Under the pieces are notes generated by a model. The model saw only the letters and a program-made list of their open reading frames with translations. It was not told the origin of the DNA and did not search any database. Below, piece after piece: positions 1 through 6,282 of a DNA stretch of 24,431 nucleotides; position 1 is the stretch's first letter, and each line of letters begins with the position of its first letter. This DNA is from QQUD01 sp039029915 (GTDB taxonomy: Bacteria; Chloroflexota; Anaerolineae; Promineifilales; Promineifilaceae), in contig JBCCFD010000064.1 of the NCBI GenBank assembly GCA_039029915.1, positions 1 through 24,431 on the forward strand, given 5' to 3'. The position numbers were made by a program, and so were the translations under genes.

Positions 1-1452
1 GACATGTACCAGAAAGCCACGCTCTTTAAGATCGTCGATGATTTCAGTTTTTGTATCGTAGCTACTCGCTAATCTGCCAGCTAGCCAGCCAAAGTCGGGT
101 AGAAACTTCGCTTCGTCATCCAGTGGGGCTACCATCGGCAAGCCTAAGCCTTTCCCGATTTTATGATCGATATCACCCGCACCCGGTGCCATATGAACGA
201 TGCCGGTCCCTTCACCCGCTACAACGACCGCGTTGCCTTCTTTATCTTTACCCCCATCGATGACGCGATGACTGTGAACAACAGCCACCCCTTTTTCTTT
301 GAGTTCTTCGTTAACGAAGGGGAACCCACCGGCATAATGGTTGGGCTTCATGTGGTCAAATGGCCCCTCGTACTCAAGACCAACCAGCTCTGACCCTTTG
401 ACGGTGTCAAGGATTTCGTAGCCGCCGCGCTCTTTGAAGATTTGTTCGAGGGTTTTTAGCTTGGGGACACCATCGATCCAGTTGGTGCCGCTTTTAAACG
501 CTTTTTCAAGCCGCTGATACTTCAAGTTTTCCTTTGCGAAGTAATAGATTGAGCCATCTTTGGCTTGAAGCTTGACGTAGTCGAGTTCACCGTTAACTGC
601 GGCCATCGTATTGACAACCAGCGTCCAAGGTGTGGTGGTCCAGACGAGCAGGTATTCGTTTTCGCGCCCCTTGATGGGGAAACGCACGAAGATGGCTCGA
701 TGAGCGACTAGTTTACGGCCGTCGATCACTTCCATTTGCGAATATGACGTCCCCGAGCGACCACCCCAAGGGACGACATCTGTGCCTCTATAAAGCTTTT
801 CTTCTTCCCAAAGCTTTTTGAGCAGGGCCCAAATGGTGAAATTATTTTCGTTCGAGAAGGTGAAGTAGCTGCCACCAACTTCTGGCGAACCTAATCGCCC
901 GATGATATTCGTGACTGTATCCGTAACCGGGCCGTCAGCTCCTTGGATAGTGACTTCTTGATTAGGATCATCGAGTAATTTGTCATGTAAATCAAGCAAG
1001 ACATCAGGATCATTCCAATCCATCCAGTACCCTAGGCGAACCGATTGCTCAGTCTGTTTAGCGGCATATTTCAGAACCCTTGCCTTACAGTCGTTGGTAA
1101 ATCGCTCTGAGCCATAGTCCAAGATTTCTCGCTTGCTGCTGAAGCCAAGTGCTTTTTCAACTTCCACTTCGACCCATAGCCCTTGGCAATCAAACCCCTG
1201 CTGCCAGCGCAGGTTTTTGCCCTGCATGGTGTGGTATCGATTGTAGAGGTCTTTGTAGGTGCGCCCCCAGGCGTGGTGAACACCCATAGGGTTGTTGGCC
1301 GTGATGGGGCCATCCACAAAGCTCCATTGGGTTTTACTGTTGGCACGAAGCTGGCGGAGCTTTTCAAAGTCTCCGTCTTGCTGCCATTTCTCTAAGATTT
1401 CTCTTTCGAGTTCTACAAAATTTGGTTTGTTTGTTACGTTTTTAAAAGACAT
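1..1452 (-). CDS. ileS: Isoleucyl-tRNA synthetase, C-terminal part outside the window
   Basis: Charges tRNA-Ile with isoleucine in the cytoplasm. The reading frame is open from the ATG at 1452 to the window edge (484 codons), roughly the first half of a family whose members are usually 900-1100 residues. Near residues 50-65 the class I signature reads PITANNPMGVHHAWG, the HIGH-box equivalent. It is followed by GFDCQGLWVEVEVEK, typical of IleRS. The WTTTPWTLVVNT segment is the conserved entry to the CP1 editing domain, which hydrolyses Val-tRNA-Ile. No good Shine-Dalgarno precedes the ATG (the upstream bases are AT-rich). The gene lies 166 nt after an unknown gene and is the last visible gene downstream of a T-box leader whose specifier reads AUC. 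That supports the identification and implies control by uncharged tRNA-Ile. Identity is certain; the exact start is likely. Confidence 0.96.
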   Translation of the reverse strand, partial: MSFKNVTNKPNFVELEREILEKWQQDGDFEKLRQLRANSKTQWSFVDGPITANNPMGVHHAWGRTYKDLYNRYHTMQGKNLRWQQGFDCQGLWVEVEVEKALGFSSKREILDYGSERFTNDCKARVLKYAAKQTEQSVRLGYWMDWNDPDVLLDLHDKLLDDPNQEVTIQGADGPVTDTVTNIIGRLGSPEVGGSYFTFSNENNFTIWALLKKLWEEEKLYRGTDVVPWGGRSGTSYSQMEVIDGRKLVAHRAIFVRFPIKGRENEYLLVWTTTPWTLVVNTMAAVNGELDYVKLQAKDGSIYYFAKENLKYQRLEKAFKSGTNWIDGVPKLKTLEQIFKERGGYEILDTVKGSELVGLEYEGPFDHMKPNHYAGGFPFVNEELKEKGVAVVHSHRVIDGGKDKEGNAVVVAGEGTGIVHMAPGAGDIDHKIGKGLGLPMVAPLDDEAKFLPDFGWLAGRLASSYDTKTEIIDDLKERGFLVHV

Positions 1453-1560
1453 GATTTTTTAGTTAATAATTGTTTGTTTTGGGTAATTTTTGTTAGTTTC
1501 AGGTTGCAAGTTACAGGTTGCAGGTCTTTGCTACATGCCGCTTGCTTATATGCCACTTGT

Positions 1561-1590
1561 CCCAGCTACAACCCTTTGGGTTGCGCTGGG
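1561..1590 (-). repeat. Intercistronic hairpin upstream of ileS
   Basis: CCCAGC (1561-1566) pairs with GCTGGG (1585-1590), and CAACCC (1569-1574) with GGGTTG (1578-1583), around a TTT loop. There is no T-run on either side, so it is not an intrinsic terminator. It lies between the stop of the unknown gene at 1619 and the ileS start at 1452. The flank at 1495-1530 repeats the words TTGCAAG and AGGTTGCAG. It could be an RNA processing or stability element in the alaX-ileS transcript; that role is inference. Confidence 0.5.
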
Positions 1591-1618
1591 CAAATAATTC
1601 GAAATATTTTTTCCTGAT

Positions 1619-2296
1619 TCATGTTCCGTACCATATATATCTTGTTTCAACGGCTGTTAATCCATCTTCGCGCGTCATTTTGAGCGGCCAATTTTTGTTT
1701 ATATCAAGCCATACCGTGCGGGTTGAGCTCTGCCAAGAAAATGTGGTTGGGGTGACGGTATAAGTTTTTCCATTGAGCGTTAACTCAGACTGGTCGTCAT
1801 CAGATGTTTGAGAGACCGATTTTTCCATCAAAGCGAGCGTTTCTTCTTGATTTGGCTGATTATTAAGCGTTGCGGTTGTAAGGTCTGCCTTGTTTGACAG
1901 TTTGCTGGCAATGCCAAGCCCTATCGTTGACGGAAACCAAAAGCCATCACACACAGGTATCACTTCTTCGAGGGTACGGCCGTTAACGTTTCGTCGACAG
2001 CTGACTTGGTCGCCCTCAAAAAGCACTGTTCCTTCAATCATCAGGCCGGTGCTCCAGTAGCGATAGCCTAATCGTTCCGGTGTGCCGTCGTCCTGCTGAA
2101 CTAAATGAAAAATGTAGGAGTCACCTGAAGAGGCGTTCCGAGCATCGAGGTCAACTCGCAGGATTTGGTAGCCAGAAACGGCCGTTGTCAGCCGCCAGCT
2201 TTCAACGGCACCCGTTGGCACACCATCTTCCTCATATCTAAACTGCCCTGAGGCGATTGGCTTTTCATAGCCTTGTTCTCGAACAATAAAACGCAT
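1619..2296 (-). CDS. Conserved-looking hypothetical protein, 225 aa
   Basis: I do not recognise the family. The protein has no signal peptide and no membrane segment. It alternates short polar and aromatic beta-like strands (SGQFRYEEDG, ESWRLTTAVSG, YIFHLVQQDDG, RLGYRYWSTG) and ends in WYGT. This suggests a soluble beta-barrel or beta-sandwich. It is rich in W, Y and T, with a single CRRN and a single VCDGFW cysteine segment. The start at 2296 has no clear ribosome binding site, so a later start is possible. It sits 70 nt after alaX and 166 nt before ileS in the same orientation, hence probably within the isoleucine T-box transcript. An ACGGCCGT palindrome occurs twice in the gene (1976 and 2178). 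The frame is clean and coding-like, so I believe it is real, but no function should be assigned. Confidence 0.75.
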   Translation of the reverse strand: MRFIVREQGYEKPIASGQFRYEEDGVPTGAVESWRLTTAVSGYQILRVDLDARNASSGDSYIFHLVQQDDGTPERLGYRYWSTGLMIEGTVLFEGDQVSCRRNVNGRTLEEVIPVCDGFWFPSTIGLGIASKLSNKADLTTATLNNQPNQEETLALMEKSVSQTSDDDQSELTLNGKTYTVTPTTFSWQSSTRTVWLDINKNWPLKMTREDGLTAVETRYIWYGT

Positions 2297-2321
2297 CTGA
2301 TTTTAAATTTGCGATTTTGGA

Positions 2322-2377
2322 TTTACGATTGAATGCTGCTGAATGCTAAGCGTAGATCGTGTATCTTCAATCGTAAA
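2322..2377. repeat. 12-bp inverted repeat overlapping the alaX stop
   Basis: TTTACGATTGAA (2322-2333) is repeated inverted as TTCAATCGTAAA (2366-2377). The right arm contains the alaX stop codon (2367-2369) and its last codons. GAATGCT occurs twice in the loop. There is no T-run, so a terminator is doubtful. It belongs to a set of word-like inverted repeats found in several gaps of this window. Confidence 0.55.
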
Positions 2378-3077
2378 TTTCAATATAAATCCTTTTGTTA
2401 ATTTTCCCTTTGCTTTTGTAATTTGTGACCTTGATCGAGCCAACTTCACTGGTGTTTTTAACGTGTGTACCGCCGTCGGCCTGTAGGTCAAGTCCGACTA
2501 ATTCGACTGTCCGCACCTCTTTGATGCCTTCAGGCAACAGGTTGATTTTGGTGCGAATAAGGTCGGGAATTTGGAATGCCTCTGCGCGCGGTAAGATTTG
2601 AACCTGTGTCTGGCGAGCGGCAGTTATTTCAGCATTAACGGCCGTTTCAATTTCAGCTACAAGCTCTTGCTGCATCGTTTCAAATTCAAAGTCCATGCGT
2701 CCTTTGAGCGGGTCCATATTGCCACCTGTAACCTGAGCTTGATAATCTCGCCACACCACCCCACACAAGATATGCATAGCGGTATGGGTTCGCATCAGCT
2801 TGTAGCGGTGCTCCCAGTCGATTTGGCCAGTAACGGCCGTTGCCACAGGGGGTAAATCGCCTTCAATAAAATGAACGATTTTACCTTGCATCTTTTTGAC
2901 CTTTGTGACTCTCCAAAGATTGTCGGAGGTCGTAAAATGCCCAAAATCACACGGCTGGCCGCCGCCACCGGGATAAAAAGCGGTCCGATCGACGACGATG
3001 CCCCCTTCGACCTGTTCAGTAACAGTTGCCTCAAAATTTTGGCAATAGGCATCAGTTAAAAATAGTTGTTCAATCAT
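2367..3077 (-). CDS. alaX: Alanyl-tRNA editing protein AlaX (trans-editing hydrolase)
   Basis: Freestanding homologue of the AlaRS editing domain. The family hydrolyses Ser- or Gly-tRNA-Ala in trans. At 236 residues it has the length of the AlaX-M class. The glycine-rich motif FYPGGGGQPCDFG (about 34-46) is present. Metal-site residues are H98 and H102 in RTHTAMHIL and H205 in LQADGGTHVKNT. The position that is Cys in AlaRS (CGGTH) is Asp201 here. Translation starts at the ATG at 3077. AAGGA lies 10 nt upstream, inside a small hairpin (3085-3099). The gene is the first after the T-box leader ending at 3178 and precedes the unknown gene and ileS. A proofreading factor for alanine tRNA under an isoleucine-type T-box is unexpected. 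The family call is firm; the regulatory link follows from position. Confidence 0.93.
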   Translation of the reverse strand: MIEQLFLTDAYCQNFEATVTEQVEGGIVVDRTAFYPGGGGQPCDFGHFTTSDNLWRVTKVKKMQGKIVHFIEGDLPPVATAVTGQIDWEHRYKLMRTHTAMHILCGVVWRDYQAQVTGGNMDPLKGRMDFEFETMQQELVAEIETAVNAEITAARQTQVQILPRAEAFQIPDLIRTKINLLPEGIKEVRTVELVGLDLQADGGTHVKNTSEVGSIKVTNYKSKGKINKRIYIEIYD

Positions 3078-3084
3078 ACTTGGT

Positions 3085-3099
3085 AAATCCTTCGGATTT
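3085..3099 (-). promoter_or_regulatory. Small hairpin covering the alaX ribosome binding site
   Basis: AAATCC (3085-3090) and GGATTT (3094-3099) form a six-pair stem. On the minus-strand transcript the alaX Shine-Dalgarno AAGGA (3092 to 3088) lies in this hairpin, 10 nt before the ATG. It could lower alaX translation. Pairing is seen directly; the effect is inferred. Confidence 0.4.
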
Positions 3100-3177
3100 A
3101 AGGGTTAAGGTATCAATGCTCAAAGACCGGTAAATAGAAATCGATCCCTAATCCTCGCGGTCTCTGATCACCCAAAC

Positions 3178-3486
3178 AAAAAAGCCTTCGTCCACAATAA
3201 GGGACGAAGGCTTGGAATCTCCGCGGTACCACCCTGATTCCTGCAAACTATTGCAGGCGCTTGGTTCAATGGCAAAGGTCTTGAAATGTAGAAAGACCGA
3301 TTATCAGTGAAGTTCCGTTAACGAGGAACCAAATCGGTTGAGCTTACTAAGCGAAATTGCTTTTGGGTCAACTGTTCCGGAGTGATTTTCAAAAACATTT
3401 GCTTGCCTAGCTTTCACCATCCTAGACTCGCTTAAAAGTAGTGATGTTTTTTACTCGTCTCCATCAGCACATTTATATTTTTAGGT
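3178..3486 (-). promoter_or_regulatory. T-box riboswitch, isoleucine type, leader of alaX-ileS
   Basis: The minus-strand RNA carries the T-box core AGGGUGGUACCGCGG (3235 to 3221). Its UGGU (3231-3228) would pair with an ACCA tRNA end, fitting discriminator A73 of tRNA-Ile. Stem I is recognisable. An apical GAUGGUGAAAG segment (about 3422-3412) is flanked by CUAG arms, and AAACAU/AUGUUU pair below it. A loop-E pair AGUA/GAA is followed by A-AUC-A, so the specifier is AUC (3386-3384), an isoleucine codon. The antiterminator pairs GGAAUC with GAUUCC. The competing terminator is a perfect 12-bp stem (3213-3202 with 3193-3182) followed by six U (3183-3178). The leader precedes alaX by about 100 nt. 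Transcription should continue when uncharged tRNA-Ile accumulates. Confidence 0.95.
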
Positions 3487-3492
3487 GATGAA

Positions 3493-3521
3493 ATTATGCC
3501 AAAACGGCTCTTTCGTGTCAA
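3493..3521 (-). promoter_or_regulatory. Sigma70-type promoter of the T-box operon
   Basis: On the minus strand TTGACA (3521-3516) and CATAAT (3498-3493) are separated by 17 bp. This predicts a start near 3486, just before T-box Stem I. The fit to consensus and the position relative to the riboswitch make it convincing. Confidence 0.8.
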
Positions 3522-3669
3522 CAATCCGTAAAAAAATAGAATTTTTAAAAAATAATTATGGAATTCGTTAAAAAATTGTGTAATATGAAGGTGGAAATGG
3601 TTAGTTAGATGAAGAATAAAAACAGCCTGGCAATAATTTTGGGCAATGAAAGCTTTTGTTTTCCAGATA

Positions 3670-3715
3670 GTAAATCACGTTTTGTACGATCATAATTCAA
3701 ATTTTTGTGATTTAC
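3670..3715. repeat. Inverted repeat GTAAATCAC / GTGATTTAC
   Basis: Perfect 9-bp arms at 3670-3678 and 3707-3715 with a 28-nt AT-rich spacer, in the 490-bp gap between the T-box promoter and the response regulator gene. No T-run follows, so it is not a plain terminator. It may be a distal operator pair or a structured leader. Confidence 0.55.
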
Positions 3716-3743
3716 CGTAATTTATCTAGACTCAGTCAGGACT

Positions 3744-3786
3744 CATTACTTATTTAGCACCAGACTAATTTTTGTTATAAGTAATG
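3744..3786. repeat. Inverted repeat CATTACTTAT / ATAAGTAATG
   Basis: Perfect 10-bp arms at 3744-3753 and 3777-3786 separated by 23 bp, beginning 28 bp after the previous inverted repeat ends. Just upstream GACTCA is directly repeated at 3729-3734 and 3740-3745. The remaining gap up to 3979 is AT-rich; apart from a short CAACTT/AAGTTG pair near 3925-3948 I see nothing else in it. Confidence 0.55.
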
Positions 3787-3979
3787 AAAGTACTAATATT
3801 AAAAAAGTGATGGTAGCAACTCGTTTCAACAGCTCAATATTTAGACATCGTATATAAACATAAATTTTGTTCGTTTTGTTGGCGATTGTGAACCACAACA
3901 AATTAAAATTTCAAAATTTTGCGACAACTTATTCTTAAAAAGTTGATACAAAACGCACAGTTTAGAGGGATAGAAACTT

Positions 3980-4378
3980 ATGGCTGAAGAGCTTAAGAAA
4001 GTCGTATGTGTAGAAGACGAACTCGAGATGATCGAACTCGTCAAGCTCATCCTAGGCCGTAATCACTATGATGTGACTGGGGCCGTTGGTGGTCATGAAG
4101 GGTTAATCAAAATTCAAGAAATAAAACCCGATCTCGTCCTTTTAGATTTAATGATGCCCGAAATGGACGGTTGGGAGGTTTATCAAAAAATGAAGGCCTC
4201 CGAAGAGATGCGAGATATCCCAGTAATTGTAGTGACGGCAAAAGCACAAAGTATTGATCGCGTGCTAGGACTTCATATTGCGCGGGTAAATGATTACATC
4301 ACAAAACCGTTCGGTCCACAGGAGTTATTGGACAGCGTCGAAAGAGTCATGTCGAAGCCTGCGAATAGTGCAGTTTAA
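3980..4378 (+). CDS. Single-domain response regulator (receiver only)
   Basis: A 132-residue receiver domain without an output domain. The CheY-like set is complete: acidic pair E12/D13 (CVEDE), phospho-acceptor D56 (LVLLDLMMPEMDG), T86 (VIVVTAK) and K109 (YITKPF). Between helix 4 and strand 5 the usual GADDY is replaced by IARVNDY. The ATG at 3980 has AGAGGGA nine bases upstream. The gene is followed by a terminator at 4410, so it may be transcribed alone. It is the first of two lone receivers flanking a metallo-hydrolase. A lone receiver usually acts through protein contact; the partner kinase and target cannot be named. The GAF-kinase at 11828 is a candidate only by proximity. Confidence 0.93.
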   Translation: MAEELKKVVCVEDELEMIELVKLILGRNHYDVTGAVGGHEGLIKIQEIKPDLVLLDLMMPEMDGWEVYQKMKASEEMRDIPVIVVTAKAQSIDRVLGLHIARVNDYITKPFGPQELLDSVERVMSKPANSAV

Positions 4379-4409
4379 CATAATTCTGCTATAATGTTTT
4401 TAATACTGG

Positions 4410-4440
4410 AAGCCCAGTTGCAGTAGCAAGTGGGCTTTTT
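4410..4440 (+). terminator. Intrinsic terminator after the first receiver gene
   Basis: AAGCCCA (4410-4416) pairs with TGGGCTT (4431-4437) and is followed by T to 4440. It lies 31 nt after the stop codon. Confidence 0.8.
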
Positions 4441-4568
4441 GTTAGTCTAAGTACACCATTGCAAGTAACGAACCTACCTGCTTTTCTCGAGTAAGGTGTA
4501 CTAGAAACTTTGAAAAAAGTACTAAGTATTTACGTACAAATCCATCTTGCAGTCGAGAGAGGCTTAAT

Positions 4569-5393
4569 TTGCAGATCCGTTTTTGGGGTGTTCGCGGAAC
4601 AATTCCAACTCCCGGTCCGCACACAGTGCGTGTTGGCGGAAATACATCTTGTGTCGAAGTTCATACCGTTGATAAACAGCTCATTATTTTGGATGCCGGT
4701 TCTGGTATTCGTGCTCTCGGCAAGGCCCTTCAATCAAAAAATCAAGATCGAATCATAGGGAACATTCTCATTAGCCATACTCATTGGGATCATATTCAAG
4801 GATTCCCGTTTTTTGGGCCTGTCTTTGGGAGAAACAACCGCTTTGTGCTTGTCGGGCAAAAAAGATTCGATAAACGGCTTGAAGAAGTGTTAGAAGGTCA
4901 ATTCATTGAACCCTATTTGCCTTTTCGCTACCGAACACTGCCTGCAGATTTGTTAGTAAAAGAGGTTCAGGATGGGGAGACCCTCATCATTGGGAATGAA
5001 ACAAAAGTAACGGTCGCTGATTTAAACCACCCTGGGGGATGTCTTGGCTTCCGAATTGAGAGCGGAGATTCTGTATTTACATATTGCAGTGATGTTGGGC
5101 ATGATGGAACCTTTGATGAAAATGTGCTAAAGCTGGCTCAAAATGCAGACTTCTTTGTTCACGATTCCCATTTCAAAACGGTCGAAGAATGTAAATTGCA
5201 TGCGGATTGGGGGCACAGCACTTGGCTAGATGCTACTCAAGTTGCAATTGAAGCCAACGTCAAGCAGCTTGGCTTGTTTCATTTTTCACCAGACATGACG
5301 GATGATGACGTTGAGGAAATTCTTGGAAAAGCAAAAAAAGTTTTTCCAAATACGATAATCGCGAAAGAAGGTTTGGAAATCACACTCCCATAA
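4569..5393 (+). CDS. Metallo-beta-lactamase-fold hydrolase
   Basis: 274 residues, lactamase_B_2 type. It opens with MQIRFWGVRGTIPTPG and VGGNTSCVEV, a signature of the PhnP/cyclic phosphodiesterase-like branch. The metal motif is H70-T-H72-W-D74-H75. Further likely ligands are H154 (LNHPGG), D175 (CSDVGHD) and a C-terminal histidine in LFHFSPDMTDDD. Start choice: TTG at 4569 with a strong AGAGAGG (4556-4562) six bases upstream. No ATG nearby fits as well. The product is probably cytoplasmic, as no signal peptide is seen. Its place between two lone receivers suggests a signalling role, possibly hydrolysis of a cyclic nucleotide or another phosphodiester. Substrate is inference; the fold and metal site are clear. 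Confidence 0.9.
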   Translation: MQIRFWGVRGTIPTPGPHTVRVGGNTSCVEVHTVDKQLIILDAGSGIRALGKALQSKNQDRIIGNILISHTHWDHIQGFPFFGPVFGRNNRFVLVGQKRFDKRLEEVLEGQFIEPYLPFRYRTLPADLLVKEVQDGETLIIGNETKVTVADLNHPGGCLGFRIESGDSVFTYCSDVGHDGTFDENVLKLAQNADFFVHDSHFKTVEECKLHADWGHSTWLDATQVAIEANVKQLGLFHFSPDMTDDDVEEILGKAKKVFPNTIIAKEGLEITLP

Positions 5394-5448
5394 GAGCAAA
5401 AAATGTAAGGCAGTTGATTTTTCATTGCCGGAATTAGAGAATTGATTA

Positions 5449-5469
5449 CAATAAGAATAACGCTTATTG
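5449..5469. repeat. Hairpin CAATAAG / CTTATTG
   Basis: Seven-bp arms at 5449-5455 and 5463-5469 around AATAACG, between the hydrolase stop and the second receiver gene. It is AT-rich and without a proper T-run. It could be a weak terminator or an operator. A related AATAAG/CTTATT pairing follows the small membrane gene near 6191-6212. Confidence 0.4.
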
Positions 5470-5515
5470 TTTGAGCAATAACTATTGAGAAACGACTCAA
5501 TGTCTAGGAGATCAA

Positions 5516-5893
5516 TTGACCCAGTCTGTACTTGTTGTTGACGATGAACCAATGGCACGAACATTGCTCCGTTTAATGCTTGTGAGAGCAGGGTTTAATG
5601 TTTCTGAAGCTGAAGATGGTTTTGACGCCTTGAATAAGGTGAAAATTAATCCACCAGATGTTGTGCTTTTGGACGTTATGATGCCAGGTATGGATGGTTT
5701 TAAAGTTTGTGAGTCGTTGCGGCAAGATGAGAAAACGATGGGATTACCCATTATTATGCTCAGTGCAAAAACAGATTTGGACAGCATTAATAAAGGATTG
5801 CGGGCTGGTGCGACAAAGTATTTAACCAAGCCTATCTCCCCTGAAGACTTAACCCATCACGTTAGAGATACTTTAAATGATGTTGTAAAGTAA
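5516..5893 (+). CDS. Single-domain response regulator (receiver only)
   Basis: A 125-residue receiver with D9/D10 (LVVDDE), phospho-acceptor D53 (VVLLDVMMPGMDG), S84 (IIMLSAK) and K106 (YLTKPIS), and no output domain. The start is TTG at 5516, five bases after AGGAG (5506-5510). No ATG lies close upstream, and the frame opens directly into the first beta strand. It shares the common receiver motifs with the gene at 3980, but the rest of the sequence differs clearly, so the two are not a recent duplication. It lies 122 nt after the metallo-hydrolase and 98 nt before a small membrane protein gene. Partner kinase unknown. Confidence 0.93.
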   Translation: MTQSVLVVDDEPMARTLLRLMLVRAGFNVSEAEDGFDALNKVKINPPDVVLLDVMMPGMDGFKVCESLRQDEKTMGLPIIMLSAKTDLDSINKGLRAGATKYLTKPISPEDLTHHVRDTLNDVVK

Positions 5894-5991
5894 ACGGCAT
5901 CATTGCAAAATGCACTTATAGAGAATCATAAGATTTGAAGCTTTAGTTTTCTGTTTATTGAAAAAAATGCTTGCTAGAAAATAGAGGAACT

Positions 5992-6195
5992 ATGTTAGTT
6001 AAACGAATTATTCTGGTTGTAATTTCTTCTGCTTTAGGGTATTTAATCACTTGGGCAATTTTGGTCACCCCACTGGTTGCTACTAACGTTGAAGAGTATG
6101 GTGGTGTTTACACCTTCTTTACTGCTTTAAGTATTGCCTGCGCGATTGGTGTTTGGCTTGATAAGTTTATGGATACCAAGATTTTGCCTGAATAA
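5992..6195 (+). CDS. Small two-helix membrane protein, 67 aa
   Basis: I do not recognise the family. Start choice: ATG at 5992 preceded by AGAGGA (5983-5988), preferred over the in-frame TTG at 5971, which lacks a ribosome site. Two hydrophobic stretches, about residues 5-28 (RIILVVISSALGYLITWAIL) and 41-58 (GVYTFFTALSIACAIGVW), flank a short polar loop with NVEEYGG. The C-terminus is charged (LDKFMDTKILPE). The topology suggests a small inner-membrane helical hairpin. It ends the plus-strand signalling stretch and is followed by a terminator at 6228. It could be a membrane partner of the neighbouring modules, but nothing in the sequence shows that. Confidence 0.75.
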   Translation: MLVKRIILVVISSALGYLITWAILVTPLVATNVEEYGGVYTFFTALSIACAIGVWLDKFMDTKILPE

Positions 6196-6227
6196 GCTTA
6201 TTGTGCTTATTTTGAATTAGTTTTTTG

Positions 6228-6263
6228 ATAGCCTCCTTGATCAAGGGGGCTATTTATTTTTTG
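6228..6263 (+). terminator. Intrinsic terminator before folD
   Basis: ATAGCC (6228-6233) pairs with GGCTAT (6248-6253), with CCTTG/CAAGG inside, followed by a T-rich tail to about 6263. It separates the small membrane gene from folD; AGGAGG of folD follows at 6266. Confidence 0.75.
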
Positions 6264-6282
6264 AAGAGGAGGATATTCCACT

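Noticed and set aside
51..393. Two short plus-strand open frames
   Set aside because: They lie opposite the strongly conserved ileS coding sequence and have no ribosome site or recognisable protein.
2598..3059. Plus- and minus-strand frames of 62-85 residues
   Set aside because: All overlap alaX, whose frame contains the family motifs; composition is not protein-like.
3670..3786. CRISPR array or tRNA gene
   Set aside because: Only two unrelated inverted repeats are present, with no repeat-spacer periodicity and no cloverleaf.
4389..4395. TATAAT downstream of the first receiver gene as a promoter for the metallo-hydrolase
   Set aside because: No acceptable -35 at 16-18 bp, and the terminator at 4410 follows immediately.
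5971..5991. TTG start seven codons earlier for the small membrane protein
   Set aside because: No ribosome site before it; AGAGGA lies directly before the ATG at 5992.
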